This document shows positions 54,632 to 63,905 of a stretch of DNA of 64,000 nucleotides, in pieces. A program made the position numbers and the translations under genes. The stretch comes from Pleomorphomonas oryzae DSM 16300. Its GTDB lineage: Bacteria > Pseudomonadota > Alphaproteobacteria > Rhizobiales > Pleomorphomonadaceae. The notes beneath the pieces are model-generated. The model made no database searches. It saw nothing but the letters and a program-made list of their open reading frames with translations, and was not told the DNA's origin. The stretch is taken from assembly GCF_000422965.1 (NCBI RefSeq), contig NZ_AUHB01000010.1:165471-229470 (forward strand), given 5' to 3'. Within the stretch, counting starts at the first letter, position 1; the number at the start of each line of letters is the position of its first letter.

Positions 54632-55291
54632 ATGTCCGACCGCCTGTCCGTCCGCTGGACCATCGTGCCGCGCGACTGTCCCCGTCCCGTCTTCGCCTGC
54701 CCGACCTGCGGCGGCGACCGGCCCTTCCACCAAAGCGGCAAGCTCCGCCTCAACGCCAATGGCAAACGCCTCGACGCCTGGCTGATCTACAAATGCGACG
54801 ACTGCGATCGCACCTGGAACCGGCCGATCTACGAGCGCCGCCTGGCGGCCGAGCTGCCGCCCGATGATCTCGCCGCGCTGAGATCGGGCGATCCGGCTTT
54901 TATCCGCCGCCTCGCCTTCGACCTCGCCGCCCTGCGCCGCAAGACGCCGGTGATCGCCCAGTCCGAGGAGGTGGGTGTCGAGAAGGTGGTGACCGGCGGC
55001 TCAGCTCACGCAACGGACATCGAGATCACCCTCGCCGTCCCCTATCCGGTCGGCCTGCGCCTCGACCGCCTGCTGGCCGCTGAACTCGGTCTCGCGCGCA
55101 GCCGGATTGTTGCCCTGGCGGGTGAAGGCCAACTGGTTGTTGGGGGCGGCGGCAATGCCTTGAAGCGCCCGCCGCGCGACGGCCAGTCGGTCCATCTCGA
55201 CCTCGCGGATGCCAGCGACGGACGCGGCATTATCGACGCCGCCGGCGGAACGGCGAACTGCGCGGCGCATATGAACGGACAGACCACGTAG
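54632..55291 (+). CDS. DUF1062 family protein with zinc ribbon
   Basis: 219-residue protein of the DUF1062 family. The N-terminal part has a zinc-ribbon-like pair of CxxC motifs (CPTCGGDRPFHQ, YKCDDCDRTW). The second half (about 125-195) has an S4-like arrangement (LRLDRLLAAELGLARSRIVALAGEGQLVV), the RNA-binding fold of ribosomal and pseudouridine proteins. The family is uncharacterised. A role in RNA or ribosome binding is inference. Confidence 0.8.
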   Translation: MSDRLSVRWTIVPRDCPRPVFACPTCGGDRPFHQSGKLRLNANGKRLDAWLIYKCDDCDRTWNRPIYERRLAAELPPDDLAALRSGDPAFIRRLAFDLAALRRKTPVIAQSEEVGVEKVVTGGSAHATDIEITLAVPYPVGLRLDRLLAAELGLARSRIVALAGEGQLVVGGGGNALKRPPRDGQSVHLDLADASDGRGIIDAAGGTANCAAHMNGQTT

Positions 55292-55370
55292 GGCGATGAT
55301 TAATTTCTGTTTGACGGCGTAAAATTATTGAATTACGATAATTTTGTCAGCACAGAAAGGTGTGGACACT

Positions 55371-55946
55371 ATGAACTCGCTTTCACTCTCAGACATGGCG
55401 CAGGCTCCAGTCGACACGTCGCGCCACCATCGATTGATCCGGCTTTCCGGCTTCGCCTCATGGGCCAGCTTTGCCTCGGCGATGCTCATCGTCGTTGCCA
55501 CGGCCTGCCTCTGGCTGTTCGACGGCGCGCTGTCCGACTGGCTCGCCAAATCGGTCGACGGCATCCTGGTGACGCCCTCCTCGATGGTGTTGGCAGCCGC
55601 CGGCGGCGTCGCCATGGTGCCGATCGCTCTGCTGGTTGCCATGCTCGTTGAACTGGGGCGGCTCTTCCGGCTGTTCGCCGCCAACAAGGTGTTCGATCCG
55701 GCGGTGCCGCGTCGGCTCGGTCGCGTCGGCTGGTTGGCGTTCTCCAGTTGCGCCGCCACCGTCGTCTGCAAGACACTGGTGATACTGCTGATGACCTCTG
55801 CCAACCCGCCCGGCCACCACATCCTGTCCATCGGCGTCGACTCGCAGGCGCTGGCCGGTCTGATGTTCGGCTTCCTGTTCCTCGTCTTCTCGCTGGTGAT
55901 GCAGGAAGCCCTCGGCCTTGCCGAGGAAAATCGGAGTTTCGTCTAG
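55371..55946 (+). CDS. DUF2975 family membrane protein
   Basis: 191-residue membrane protein with four hydrophobic segments (near 25-50, 65-95, 115-140 and 160-180), matching the DUF2975 family. The ATG at 55371 follows GGTGTGGA. The XRE regulator begins 3 bases after its stop. Pairs like this occur in many bacteria (YoaS/YozG type), where the function is not known. Confidence 0.85.
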   Translation: MNSLSLSDMAQAPVDTSRHHRLIRLSGFASWASFASAMLIVVATACLWLFDGALSDWLAKSVDGILVTPSSMVLAAAGGVAMVPIALLVAMLVELGRLFRLFAANKVFDPAVPRRLGRVGWLAFSSCAATVVCKTLVILLMTSANPPGHHILSIGVDSQALAGLMFGFLFLVFSLVMQEALGLAEENRSFV

Positions 55947-55949
55947 GCT

Positions 55950-56165
55950 ATGCCGATCATCGTCAACCTCGACGTCATTCTGGCGCGGCGCAAGATGCGC
56001 TCCAAGGAGCTCGCAGCCGCCATCGGCATCACCGAGGCCAACCTGTCGCTCCTGAAGTCGGGCAAGGTGCGCGGCGTCCGCTTCGAGACCCTGGCCAAGA
56101 TCTGCGAAGTGCTCGCCTGCCAACCCGGCGACATCCTGGAATACCGCCAGGAAGGGGAAAGCTGA
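55950..56165 (+). CDS. Small Cro/C1-type (YozG) HTH regulator
   Basis: 71-residue protein consisting of one helix-turn-helix of the Cro/C1 type (MRSKELAAAIGITEANLSLLKSGKVRGVRFETLAKIC), the only domain. It is tightly linked to the upstream DUF2975 gene (3-base gap), so the two probably function as a regulatory pair, with a terminator after it. Confidence 0.9.
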   Translation: MPIIVNLDVILARRKMRSKELAAAIGITEANLSLLKSGKVRGVRFETLAKICEVLACQPGDILEYRQEGES

Positions 56166-56186
56166 GCGGCGCCATCGGAAATAACA

Positions 56187-56222
56187 AAGCGCCCCGCGAC
56201 GGTCTCGCCGCGGGGCGTTTCA
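56187..56222. terminator. Bidirectional terminator
   Basis: CGCCCCGCG (56189-56197) pairs with CGCGGGGCG (56208-56216), with A-rich sequence before and TTTC after. It ends the DUF2975-XRE unit and possibly the minus-strand nemA-type gene, whose stop is at 56242. Confidence 0.85.
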
Positions 56223-56241
56223 TTGTGGCCAAGTCAGGCGA

Positions 56242-57306
56242 TTATGCGGTGACGGTTTCCAGCGCCGGGTAATCGCTATAGCCGAGGGCGCCTTCGGCGT
56301 AGATCGTCTCGGGCACCAGCGGGTTGCGCGCCGCGCCGGTACGGAAGCGCTCGACGAGGTCCGGGTTGGCAATGAACTCCTTGCCCCAGGCAACGGCGTC
56401 GGCCCGGCCGGCGGCGACTTCCGCCGCGGCCAGATCGAGGGTGAAGCCCTCGTTGGCGATGAAGGCGCCGCCGAACTGTTCCTTGAGGTAAGGCGTCAGG
56501 CGGTCGTCGCCCAAATGCTCGCGGGTGAAGATGAAGGCGAGGCCGCGCTTGCCCGCCTCGCGGGCGACGTAGCCGAAGGTGGCCTTCGGATCGCTGTCGC
56601 CCATGTCATGGCTGTCGCCGCGCGGGGCGAGATGCAGGCCGACGCGGCTGGCACCCCAGACGCTGATCGCCGCATCCACCGCTTCCAGCATCAGCCGAGC
56701 GCGATTCTCGACCGGGCCGCCATAGGCGTCGGTGCGCTGGTTGGTCTTGTCCTGCAGGAACTGGTCGAGCAGATAGCCGTTGGCGCCGTGCAGTTCCACG
56801 CCGTCGAATCCCGCCTTCTGCGCATTCTCGGCGCCCTTGCGGAAAGCCTCGACGATACCGGGGATTTCTTCGATGTCGAGGGCGCGCGGCGTCGGATAGG
56901 GACGCATCGGCCGGAGCAGGCTGACGTGGCCGGCCGGCTGCAGGGCGCTCGGCGCCACCGGCAGATCGCCGTCGAGCAGCGACGGATCGGAGATGCGGCC
57001 GACATGCCAGAGCTGCATGACGATCTTGCCGCCCTTGCGATGCACGGCCTCGGTAATCGGCTTCCAGGCTTCGACCTGGGCGTCGGAATAAATGCCCGGC
57101 GTGCTGGCATAGCCGGCGCCCTTCGGCGTGACGATGGTCGCCTCGGTGAGGATGAGGCCGGCGGTGGCGCGCTGCTCGTAATACTCGCGCATCACCTCGG
57201 TAGGAACGCGGTCGGGCGTAGCACGCGCCCGCGTCAGCGGCGCCATGATGACGCGATTGCTGAGCTCGAGGGCGCCGAGGCGGACGGGATCGAAAAGGGT
57301 GGGCAT
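56242..57306 (-). CDS. Old yellow enzyme family alkene reductase (NemA-like)
   Basis: 354-residue FMN-dependent TIM-barrel reductase of the OYE family, reducing activated C=C bonds or nitro groups. The motifs NRVIMAPLTR (near 18-27), the QLWHVGR active-site strand, the GFDGVELHGANGYL motif (about 178-191) and NSP-like DAYGGPVENR are present. The ATG at 57306 was chosen over the TTG preceding it by one codon. It starts a minus-strand transcript with no neighbour on that strand for 230 bases. Confidence 0.93.
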   Translation of the reverse strand: MPTLFDPVRLGALELSNRVIMAPLTRARATPDRVPTEVMREYYEQRATAGLILTEATIVTPKGAGYASTPGIYSDAQVEAWKPITEAVHRKGGKIVMQLWHVGRISDPSLLDGDLPVAPSALQPAGHVSLLRPMRPYPTPRALDIEEIPGIVEAFRKGAENAQKAGFDGVELHGANGYLLDQFLQDKTNQRTDAYGGPVENRARLMLEAVDAAISVWGASRVGLHLAPRGDSHDMGDSDPKATFGYVAREAGKRGLAFIFTREHLGDDRLTPYLKEQFGGAFIANEGFTLDLAAAEVAAGRADAVAWGKEFIANPDLVERFRTGAARNPLVPETIYAEGALGYSDYPALETVTA

Positions 57307-57484
57307 CAAGAAGTTCCTTACGGGATGCTGGATAACGGCAGTGTCCAGAAAGTAGGGGTATATGCACGCATTTCTAGTAGCCGCCGCGTCGCCTGCCTAG
57401 AGCCCGCCGATGAACATTTCCGTGAAGAGGTAGAAATAACAATACATCAAATGGTTATGGGCGCCCTGCGTCCCATTCCAAATG

Positions 57485-57522
57485 AAACGCCCGCCGTCTC
57501 CCGAGAGCGACGGCGGGCGCGA
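57485..57522 (-). terminator. Terminator of yebC
   Basis: On the minus strand CGCCCGCCGTC and GACGGCGGGCG form an 11-base-pair stem around a 10-base loop, followed by TTTCATT. The stem begins 24 bases past the yebC stop. Confidence 0.88.
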
Positions 57523-57542
57523 ATGACGAAACGAGGTCAGCC

Positions 57543-58289
57543 TCAGCCGGCGAGCTTGGCCGCCACTTCGTCGGAGACTTCCATGTTAGTGTAGACGTTC
57601 TGCACGTCGTCGTCGTCTTCGAGAAGATCGACCATCTTCATCAGGCTCATCGCCTTTTCTTCGTCGAGCGGCGACGTGGTCTTCGGCTTCCAGACCGACT
57701 TGATCGACGCGGCGGCGCCCAGCGAGGCTTCGAGAGCCTTGGTCACTTCGCCCATCGATTCGAAGGCGCAGTAGATGAAGTGGCCTTCTTCATCGGACTC
57801 GACGTCGTCGGCGCCGGCCTCGATGGCGGCTTCCAGCACAGCGTCATTGGAACCGGCCGTCAGCGGATAGCTGATCTCGCCGAGGCGATCGAACATGAAG
57901 CCGACCGAACCGGTTTCGCCGAGCGCGCCACCGGCCTTGGTGAACACCGAACGAACCACCGAGGCGGTGCGGTTGCGGTTGTCGGTCAAGGCCTCGACGA
58001 TGACGGCGGTGCCACCGGGGCCATACCCCTCGTAGCGCACCTCGTCGAAGTTCTCCGTATCGGCGCCGGCCGCCTTCTTGATCGCCCGGTCGATATTGTC
58101 CTTGGGCATGTTCTCGGCGCGGGCGTTGAGGATGGCGAGACGCAGACGGGCGTTCATCGCCGGATCCATGCCGCCGATCTTGGCCGCCACCGTGACTTCG
58201 CGGGCGAGCTTGGCGAAGATCTTCGACCGCTTGGCGTCCTGCGCGCCCTTGCGGTGCATGATGTTCTTGAACTGTGAATGACCGGCCAT
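57543..58289 (-). CDS. YebC/PmpR family transcriptional regulator or translation factor
   Basis: 248-residue YebC family protein ([21 protein letters not shown] at the start, [21 protein letters not shown] near 88-108). YebC members act as regulators in several species. Some reports assign them a role in translating polyproline stretches. The ATG at 58289 gives the exact family start and has GGAGG upstream. It ends in a terminator. Confidence 0.96.
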   Translation of the reverse strand: MAGHSQFKNIMHRKGAQDAKRSKIFAKLAREVTVAAKIGGMDPAMNARLRLAILNARAENMPKDNIDRAIKKAAGADTENFDEVRYEGYGPGGTAVIVEALTDNRNRTASVVRSVFTKAGGALGETGSVGFMFDRLGEISYPLTAGSNDAVLEAAIEAGADDVESDEEGHFIYCAFESMGEVTKALEASLGAAASIKSVWKPKTTSPLDEEKAMSLMKMVDLLEDDDDVQNVYTNMEVSDEVAAKLAG

Positions 58290-58419
58290 AGTGCCTCCTG
58301 AGGGAACCGCGAAAGGGTGCGGGGCGCATGCACACGCCTCCGCAACCATCGATCACGGCACAAATCCACGAATGGGGCGCCTTATAGGCGTTTGTTGGCC
58401 TTAAATCCAGCCGGGGTAG

Positions 58420-59238
58420 TTACCAAAAAGTCGGCAATGCCTCGGCAAGGCGGCCGCCGATCCTGACCGGCCCGATCGCCTCGGCAAGCCCGCTGGAATC
58501 GCTGATGTCGACGGCAACGCCGCACAGGGTCGGCTCGCCCAGCGCCGGCTGGAAACGCGCCGTCGGGATCTTGCGCAGGAAGCGATTGACCGGCTCGTCC
58601 TTTTCCATGCCGAGCACGCTATCGTAGTCGCCGGTCATGCCGGCGTCCGACAGATAGGCGGTGCCGCCGTCGAGGATCTGGTAGTCGGCAGTCGGCACGT
58701 GCGTGTGGGTGCCGACGACCAGCGACGCCCGGCCGTCGAGATAATGGCCCATGGCCTGCTTCTCGCTCGTCGCCTCGGCATGCATATCCACCACCACGGC
58801 GTCGACCATGCTGCCGAGCGGGCAGGCATTGAGCTCGCGATCGGCAGCGGCGAAGGGATCGTCGAGGGCGTCCATGTAGACGCGGCCCATGACGTTGACC
58901 ACCAGCACGCGGGCGCCGTTCCGGGCGATGGCGACGGTGCCGCCCCGTCCCGGTGTTCCGGCCGGGTAGTTGGCCGGCCTCAGGAGCTGCGGCTGCCGCT
59001 CGATGAACACCAGCGCCTCGCGCTGGTCCCAGGCGTGATTGCCAGTGGTCACCACGTCGGCACCGGCGTCGAGAAAGTCCTGGCAGATCTCCTCGGTGAT
59101 GCCGAAGCCGCCGGCAGCGTTCTCGCCATTCACGACCACCAGGTCGAGGGCATAGTCGGCGATGAGGCCCGGCAGAATGTCGGAAATGGCATTGCGACCC
59201 GAGCGGCCGACCACGTCTCCCACGAACAGCAATCGCAT
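58420..59238 (-). CDS. YmdB-type TIGR00282 metallophosphoesterase
   Basis: 272-residue metallophosphoesterase of the YmdB family: MRLLFVGDVVGRSGR at the start, VVNGENAAGG near 40-49, TGNHAWDQREAL near 65-75, and GTHTHVPTADYQI near 173-185. In Bacillus, YmdB hydrolyses 2',3'-cAMP and affects biofilms and motility. The position upstream of yebC is common in alphaproteobacteria. The ATG at 59238 gives the family start. Confidence 0.92.
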   Translation of the reverse strand: MRLLFVGDVVGRSGRNAISDILPGLIADYALDLVVVNGENAAGGFGITEEICQDFLDAGADVVTTGNHAWDQREALVFIERQPQLLRPANYPAGTPGRGGTVAIARNGARVLVVNVMGRVYMDALDDPFAAADRELNACPLGSMVDAVVVDMHAEATSEKQAMGHYLDGRASLVVGTHTHVPTADYQILDGGTAYLSDAGMTGDYDSVLGMEKDEPVNRFLRKIPTARFQPALGEPTLCGVAVDISDSSGLAEAIGPVRIGGRLAEALPTFW

Positions 59239-59271
59239 TATCCGGCGATCTCCCCCCACGTCCTGTCGAAG

Positions 59272-59883
59272 TCAGCGAACGAAGCGGAAGACGTCCCGCT
59301 CGGTGACGATCATGTCGAGTGGCGCGTCATGGGGTTCCATGGGCACCGTTGCCACTTCCTGCACCGAGAAGGCGATGCCGATCAAGCGGGGAAAACGGCC
59401 AGCCGCGCGTAAACCGGCAACGGTGCGGTCATAATAGCCGCGGCCATAGCCGACGCGGCCGCCAAGCCGATCGAAGGCGCTGAGCGGCATCAGCAGCACA
59501 TCCGGCACCACCTCGGCGGCCTCCGGCCCGGGGCCGCGCGTGCCGAAGCCGAGCGGCACCAGCGCATCGCCCGGTCGAAAGCGGCGGAATATGAGGCCGC
59601 GCTCCACCATGATCGGCAGACCGATCGGATGACCGCGTGCGTCGAGTCCGGCGATCGCCTCGCCGAGATCGACCTCGCTCTGGATCGGCAGGAAAGCCGA
59701 GACCGCGCAGGAGGGCTGGAGATCGAGCGCCAGCACCGTCGCCGAGATGGCCGCCGATCCCTCGGCGCGCGCCGCTTCGTCGACCGCATCGCGACGGGTC
59801 AGCGCCAGTTTGCGCACGCGCGCCTTCTCGGCGGCGATGAGAGCACGGGGCGGATCGGGGAGAATGTCGACGGGAATGACCAA
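59272..59883 (-). CDS. 5-formyltetrahydrofolate cyclo-ligase
   Basis: 203-residue enzyme converting 5-formyl-THF to 5,10-methenyl-THF. It has the motifs of the family: ARVRKLALTRRDA near the N-terminus, LPIMVERGLIFRRF and RLGGRVGYGRGYYDRTVA near 150-165. The position downstream of 6S RNA is the classical arrangement. The start codon is uncertain: GGAGG (59888-59884) touches a TTG at 59883, while an in-frame ATT at 59877 has ideal 6-base spacing. No ATG is near. Confidence 0.93.
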   Translation of the reverse strand: MVIPVDILPDPPRALIAAEKARVRKLALTRRDAVDEAARAEGSAAISATVLALDLQPSCAVSAFLPIQSEVDLGEAIAGLDARGHPIGLPIMVERGLIFRRFRPGDALVPLGFGTRGPGPEAAEVVPDVLLMPLSAFDRLGGRVGYGRGYYDRTVAGLRAAGRFPRLIGIAFSVQEVATVPMEPHDAPLDMIVTERDVFRFVR

Positions 59884-59925
59884 CCTCCGGGAATCGCGGA
59901 AACGTATGGCCGGCGGAAAGAGGGT

Positions 59926-60085
59926 GTGGCGCCCGCGAACGACCGTCGGAAGTGTGATCCCGGGAAACCTACAGTGTAGGTGGGCGCCGTGTGCCCGAAC
60001 CCACGGGTCCGGACGGGGACAGCTCCCTTGGGATCAGTAAGGCCCCGGGGATATTGATTCCTAACGAGAAGCGCAGCTACGCCAC
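59926..60085 (-). ncRNA. ssrS: 6S RNA (ssrS)
   Basis: The region between zapA and the folate ligase, where alphaproteobacteria carry 6S RNA, the RNA that binds the housekeeping polymerase. As an RNA of about 160 bases on the minus strand it would have a terminal stem GTGGCG / CGCCAC (60085-60080 with 59931-59926), a second stem TGATCCC / GGGATCA (60036-60030 with 59961-59955) and a small hairpin ACCTAC-act-GTAGGT (59981-59967), as at the 3' side of the 6S central bubble. A TATATA box at 60097-60092 predicts a start near 60085. Ends are approximate. Confidence 0.7.
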
Positions 60086-60155
60086 GTCTCCTATATAGGC
60101 GAGACCGGCGATCCGGCAAAGGGCCTCAATTCGACAAAAAATCTCCAGATAAATC

Positions 60156-60223
60156 CTGGGCAAAAAAAGCCCAGTCGAAAGCCCTGGTAAAAAGAAGGGG
60201 CGGCAGGAAGAACCCACCGCCCC
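60156..60223 (-). terminator. Two hairpins after the small membrane-protein gene
   Basis: On the minus strand GGGGCGG-tggg and ccTG-CCGCCCC (60223-60197) form a stem followed by TTCTTTTT, a standard terminator of the 60250-60441 gene. A second hairpin, CTGGGC / GCCCAG (60174-60156) with a seven-base T loop, follows directly. Confidence 0.8.
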
Positions 60224-60249
60224 AGTCGCTGCGCGGATCGCAGTATCCG

Positions 60250-60441
60250 TTACCGACCAGCCGTCATGACGACCAGCGTGCAAAGCATCGCCGCCGTCCC
60301 GGCCAGGGCAAGCACGATAAGCGCGGGGTAGCCGAACAGCGCCACCGCACCAATGCCGACCAGAAGGATTACCACCATCACCGCCAACACCTTCAAGGCG
60401 CCACCGCCCTGACCTTCGGCTGTCGACTCGTGGCTGGCCAT
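60250..60441 (-). CDS. Small predicted membrane protein
   Basis: 63-residue protein with two hydrophobic segments (about 17-36 and 39-58) separated by a short loop (GYPALIV). A strong GGAGG lies just upstream of the ATG at 60441. An open frame extends to 60618 but has no ribosome site. No family recognised. It lies between zapA and the 6S RNA with its own terminator. Confidence 0.8.
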   Translation of the reverse strand: MASHESTAEGQGGGALKVLAVMVVILLVGIGAVALFGYPALIVLALAGTAAMLCTLVVMTAGR

Positions 60442-60665
60442 GTAATCCTCCGAAAAATCCTGTCGCGCCCCATATATGGAATTATCCTTAGCGAGGCAAC
60501 GGTGCTTTCGCCGCATCAGCCTTGCGCGGCCTGCATGGACCCTCCGGAACGATCGAGCGGTAAACTCAGGGTCAGCGTGCCCTGTTTTCACCCCTGCTGC
60601 CAGTAGACGAAAGCTCATGTGCGCCGGGCAGTTGGCCGAATAAGCCTCAAAGGAGGATGGCCGGA

Positions 60666-61034
60666 TCAGACCATCTTCTCGGCGGCGGCCTCGATGCGGG
60701 CGGCCACGTCCACCACCTTCTCGGCAAGGCGCCGCTCCACCTCGCCCTGACGCTCCAGAAGCGCGTCGCGGCTCTCGCGCAGCGAGCGCACCTCCGCTTC
60801 GAGGCCCTTCAGCCGCCGCTCGGTTTCCGACAGCTGGTCGAGCACGGTGATGGCGCTCATCACGGTCAGTCGCTGGTCGCCGATCTCGCCGAACACGCCG
60901 CGGATCTCGTTGAGAATGGCGTCGAGACGGCTGGCAAGGCCGTAGAGATGCTCTTCCTGGCCATCGTCGCAGGCCATGCGGTAGGTCTTGCCGGCAATCG
61001 TCACCGTCACCTGGCTCAAGGGGTCAGCCTCCAT
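60666..61034 (-). CDS. zapA: Cell division protein ZapA
   Basis: 122-residue FtsZ-ring-associated protein that cross-links FtsZ filaments. N-terminal ZapA beta-alpha-beta domain (about 5-70; VTVTIAGKTYRMACDDGQEEHLYGLA) and a long C-terminal coiled coil. The ATG at 61034 overlaps the end of the DUF4164 gene by 11 bases. The order DUF4164-zapA upstream of 6S RNA and the folate ligase is standard in Rhizobiales. Confidence 0.92.
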   Translation of the reverse strand: MEADPLSQVTVTIAGKTYRMACDDGQEEHLYGLASRLDAILNEIRGVFGEIGDQRLTVMSAITVLDQLSETERRLKGLEAEVRSLRESRDALLERQGEVERRLAEKVVDVAARIEAAAEKMV

Positions 61035-61305
61035 GAGTATCGAGAACGGAGCGGATTGACTCCATGGCGGCGACGAGGCGGCGCGACACTTCGCGATTGG
61101 CATCCTCAAGACGGCCGGCCTTGGCGAGGGCATCGTCGAGGTCGCCGGCCAGACGCGACCGATCCTCCCCGAGGCGGAACAACTCGTCCTCGAGGCCGGA
61201 AATGGTGCGTTCGCCGGCTAGCCGCCGCTCCACCGCAAGTTCCAGACGCCCCAGCGCCTGGTCGAGCCTTTCAAAGGCCGCGTCCAAAGACGCCACTCCG
61301 GCCAT
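61024..61305 (-). CDS. DUF4164 coiled-coil protein
   Basis: 93-residue, entirely helical coiled-coil protein with heptad-like spacing from about 5 to 85. It belongs to DUF4164, a rhizobial family found directly upstream of zapA, and it may work in division with ZapA (inference). The ATG at 61305 has GGAGG immediately upstream. An open frame continues to 61452 but without a start signal. Confidence 0.82.
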   Translation of the reverse strand: MAGVASLDAAFERLDQALGRLELAVERRLAGERTISGLEDELFRLGEDRSRLAGDLDDALAKAGRLEDANREVSRRLVAAMESIRSVLDTHGG

Positions 61306-61773
61306 GACCGCCTCCGGATGCTCACCCGGTTCGACAGAAAATCGTCCGGAGAATTCATCGCTTGTCAGAGATCGTTTTGATTTCGCTCCGGGGAATCGGC
61401 TGGCACGGCTTTCGAGAACCGAAGCGGAGCGGACATTGAGGTCCGTGAGCACCGGAAGCGGAAGAAAGCCTTGTCAGACGGCCGCTGGAGTCAAATTTCA
61501 AGACGGTCTCTCTGGTCTGGTTGCCATAAACCATGAGACCTGACAACGGTCCGTTAGGGGTGCGATCTGGGAAAATACCAGCTTTCCCCTTTTTTGGCCT
61601 GCGAGCGCTTTGGCAGGGGCCTGTTGTCATTGACAGATGATACCGCCCTGCTATTGATCGGCCGCTTTAGCCGAAAGACGTAATGGCGTGGCGTATCTGC
61701 CGGAAGATACGTATTTGTCCGTCGTTTGGCTCGCCCAAGGAGTTTTCCGGCCACATCCTGTCAGGATATAACA
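61306..61773. promoter_or_regulatory. Divergent control region of DUF4164-zapA and tkt
   Basis: No gene is supported in these 468 bases. A sigma-70-like promoter for tkt has TTGACA (61630-61635), a 16-base spacer and TATTGA (61652-61657). A hairpin CGTATC / GATACG (61692-61697 with 61706-61711) lies in the tkt leader. Nothing else stands out. Confidence 0.6.
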
Positions 61774-63759
61774 ATGACTGACTCTGCCCGGTACAAGAAT
61801 ATGGCCAACGCCATCCGCGCTCTTGCGATGGATGCTGTCGAAAAAGCCAAGTCCGGCCATCCCGGCATGCCCATGGGCACGGCTGATATCGCCACAGTTC
61901 TTTTCGGTGACGTCATCAAGTTCGACGCCGCCAACCCCACTTGGCCCGACCGCGACCGCTTCATCCTGTCGGCCGGCCATGGTTCCATGCTGCTCTACTC
62001 GGTCCTCCACCTGATCGGCGTCGAAGACATCAGCATGGACGACATTAAATCGTTCCGTCAGTGGGGCTCCAAGTGCGCCGGCCACCCGGAATACGGCTTT
62101 GCTCAGGGCATCGAGACGACCACCGGTCCGCTCGGCCAGGGCCTTGCCATGTCGGTTGGTTTCGCGCTTGCCGAGCGCATGCTGAATGCCGAATTCGGCG
62201 ACGACATCGTCGACCACTACACCTATGTGCTGGCCGGCGACGGCTGCCTGATGGAAGGCATCAGCCACGAGGCGATCTCGCTGGCCGGCCACCTCAAGCT
62301 CAACAAGCTCGTGCTGTTCTGGGACAACAACGGCATCTCCATCGACGGGCCCGTCTCGATCTCCGAGACCGGCGACATTCCGGCCCGCTTCCGCGCCGCC
62401 GGCTGGAACACCGACGCCATCGACGGTCATGACCCCGTGGCCATCCTTGCCGCCCTCGAGCGCGCCAAGAAGTCCGACAAGCCGGTGCTGATCGCCGCCA
62501 AGACGACCATCGGCTTCGGCGCCCCCACCAAGGCCGGCACCCACGCTGCCCACGGCGCCCCGCTCGGCGCCGCGGAAATCGCCGCTGCCCGCGAGAAGCT
62601 CGGCTGGCCCTATGCGCCCTTCGAGATCCCGGCCGACATCCTCGCCAACTGGCGCGCTGCCGGCAAGCGCTCCGCCAAGGACCGTGAGGCCTGGCTCGCC
62701 CGCTACAACGCCATGGACGCCAAGAAGCGCGCCGAGTTCGACCGCCGCCTCAAGGGCGATCTGCCGGCCGCCTTCACTGAGGCCCTGGCCGCCTACAAGC
62801 AGAAGCTCGTCACCGAGCTGCCGAAGGTCGCCTCGCGCAAGGCCTCCGAGATGGCCCTCGAAGTCGTCAACGGCACCATCCCCGAGATGGCCGGCGGTTC
62901 GGCCGACCTTACCGGTTCCAACCTGACCAAGACCAAGGGCCAGGTTGCGGTACAGGCGCCCGACTATAAGGGCACCTACATCCACTACGGCATCCGTGAG
63001 TTCGGCATGGGCGCCGCCATGAACGGCATCGCGCTGCATGGCGGTTTCATTCCCTACGGCGGCACCTTCCTGGTGTTCTCCGACTACGCTCGCCCGGCTA
63101 TGCGCCTGTCGGCCCTGATGCATCAGCGCGTCACCTACGTCATGACCCATGACTCCATCGGTCTTGGCGAAGACGGCCCGACGCATCAGCCGATCGAGCA
63201 CCTGGCCTCGCTGCGCGCCATCCCCAACATGACGGTGATCCGCCCGGCCGATGCCTATGAAACGGCCGAGGCCTGGGAGTTCGCGCTCAACCATAAGAAG
63301 GGCCCGACGACCCTGGCGCTGTCGCGCCAGAACCTGCCGGCGGTCCGCTTCGAGGTCAGCGCCGACAACAAGGTCGCCAAGGGCGCCTATGAAGTCGCCG
63401 CCGCCGAGGGCCGCGCCGAAGTGTCGATCTTCGCCACCGGTTCCGAGGTCGCCATCGCCATTGAGGCCAAGAAGCTGCTCGACGCAGCCGGCCACCCGAC
63501 GCGCGTCGTCTCGGTACCGAGCTTCGAGAACTTCCGCGCCCAGTCCGACGCCTACCGCGCCGAAGTGATCGGTGGCGCCAAGGTGAAGGTCGGCGTCGAA
63601 GCCGCCCTGCGCATGGGCTGGGACGAGATCATCGGTTCGGACGGCATCTTCGTCGGCATGACCGGCTTCGGCGCCTCGGCGCCGATCGAGCTGCTCTACG
63701 AGAAGTTCGGCATTTCCGCGAGCCACATCGTCGAGCTCGTCTCGGTCAAGCTGGCCTAA
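61774..63759 (+). CDS. tkt: Transketolase
   Basis: 661-residue thiamine-diphosphate enzyme of the pentose-phosphate and Calvin-type pathways, transferring two-carbon units between sugar phosphates. Motifs: [21 protein letters not shown] at the N-terminus, the ThDP/Mg motif [13 protein letters not shown] (about 150-163), DNNGISIDG, the pyrimidine domain near 355-530 with [17 protein letters not shown], and DEFGxSGP-like [17 protein letters not shown]. The ATG at 61774 follows CAGGATA. gap follows 146 bases later. Confidence 0.97.
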   Translation: MTDSARYKNMANAIRALAMDAVEKAKSGHPGMPMGTADIATVLFGDVIKFDAANPTWPDRDRFILSAGHGSMLLYSVLHLIGVEDISMDDIKSFRQWGSKCAGHPEYGFAQGIETTTGPLGQGLAMSVGFALAERMLNAEFGDDIVDHYTYVLAGDGCLMEGISHEAISLAGHLKLNKLVLFWDNNGISIDGPVSISETGDIPARFRAAGWNTDAIDGHDPVAILAALERAKKSDKPVLIAAKTTIGFGAPTKAGTHAAHGAPLGAAEIAAAREKLGWPYAPFEIPADILANWRAAGKRSAKDREAWLARYNAMDAKKRAEFDRRLKGDLPAAFTEALAAYKQKLVTELPKVASRKASEMALEVVNGTIPEMAGGSADLTGSNLTKTKGQVAVQAPDYKGTYIHYGIREFGMGAAMNGIALHGGFIPYGGTFLVFSDYARPAMRLSALMHQRVTYVMTHDSIGLGEDGPTHQPIEHLASLRAIPNMTVIRPADAYETAEAWEFALNHKKGPTTLALSRQNLPAVRFEVSADNKVAKGAYEVAAAEGRAEVSIFATGSEVAIAIEAKKLLDAAGHPTRVVSVPSFENFRAQSDAYRAEVIGGAKVKVGVEAALRMGWDEIIGSDGIFVGMTGFGASAPIELLYEKFGISASHIVELVSVKLA

Positions 63760-63905
63760 CCACATTGCGCGGCGGGATCGGCGGCCTCCGCCTTTCCCGT
63801 CGAGCGAGGAAAGTTGGGGGAGCGATCCGGAACTCGCCGGACCGTCCCCAGACCAAACGAGGATCGGGCCGGAAGAGGCTCGCCTCTGCATCAGGAGAGA
63901 GAACA

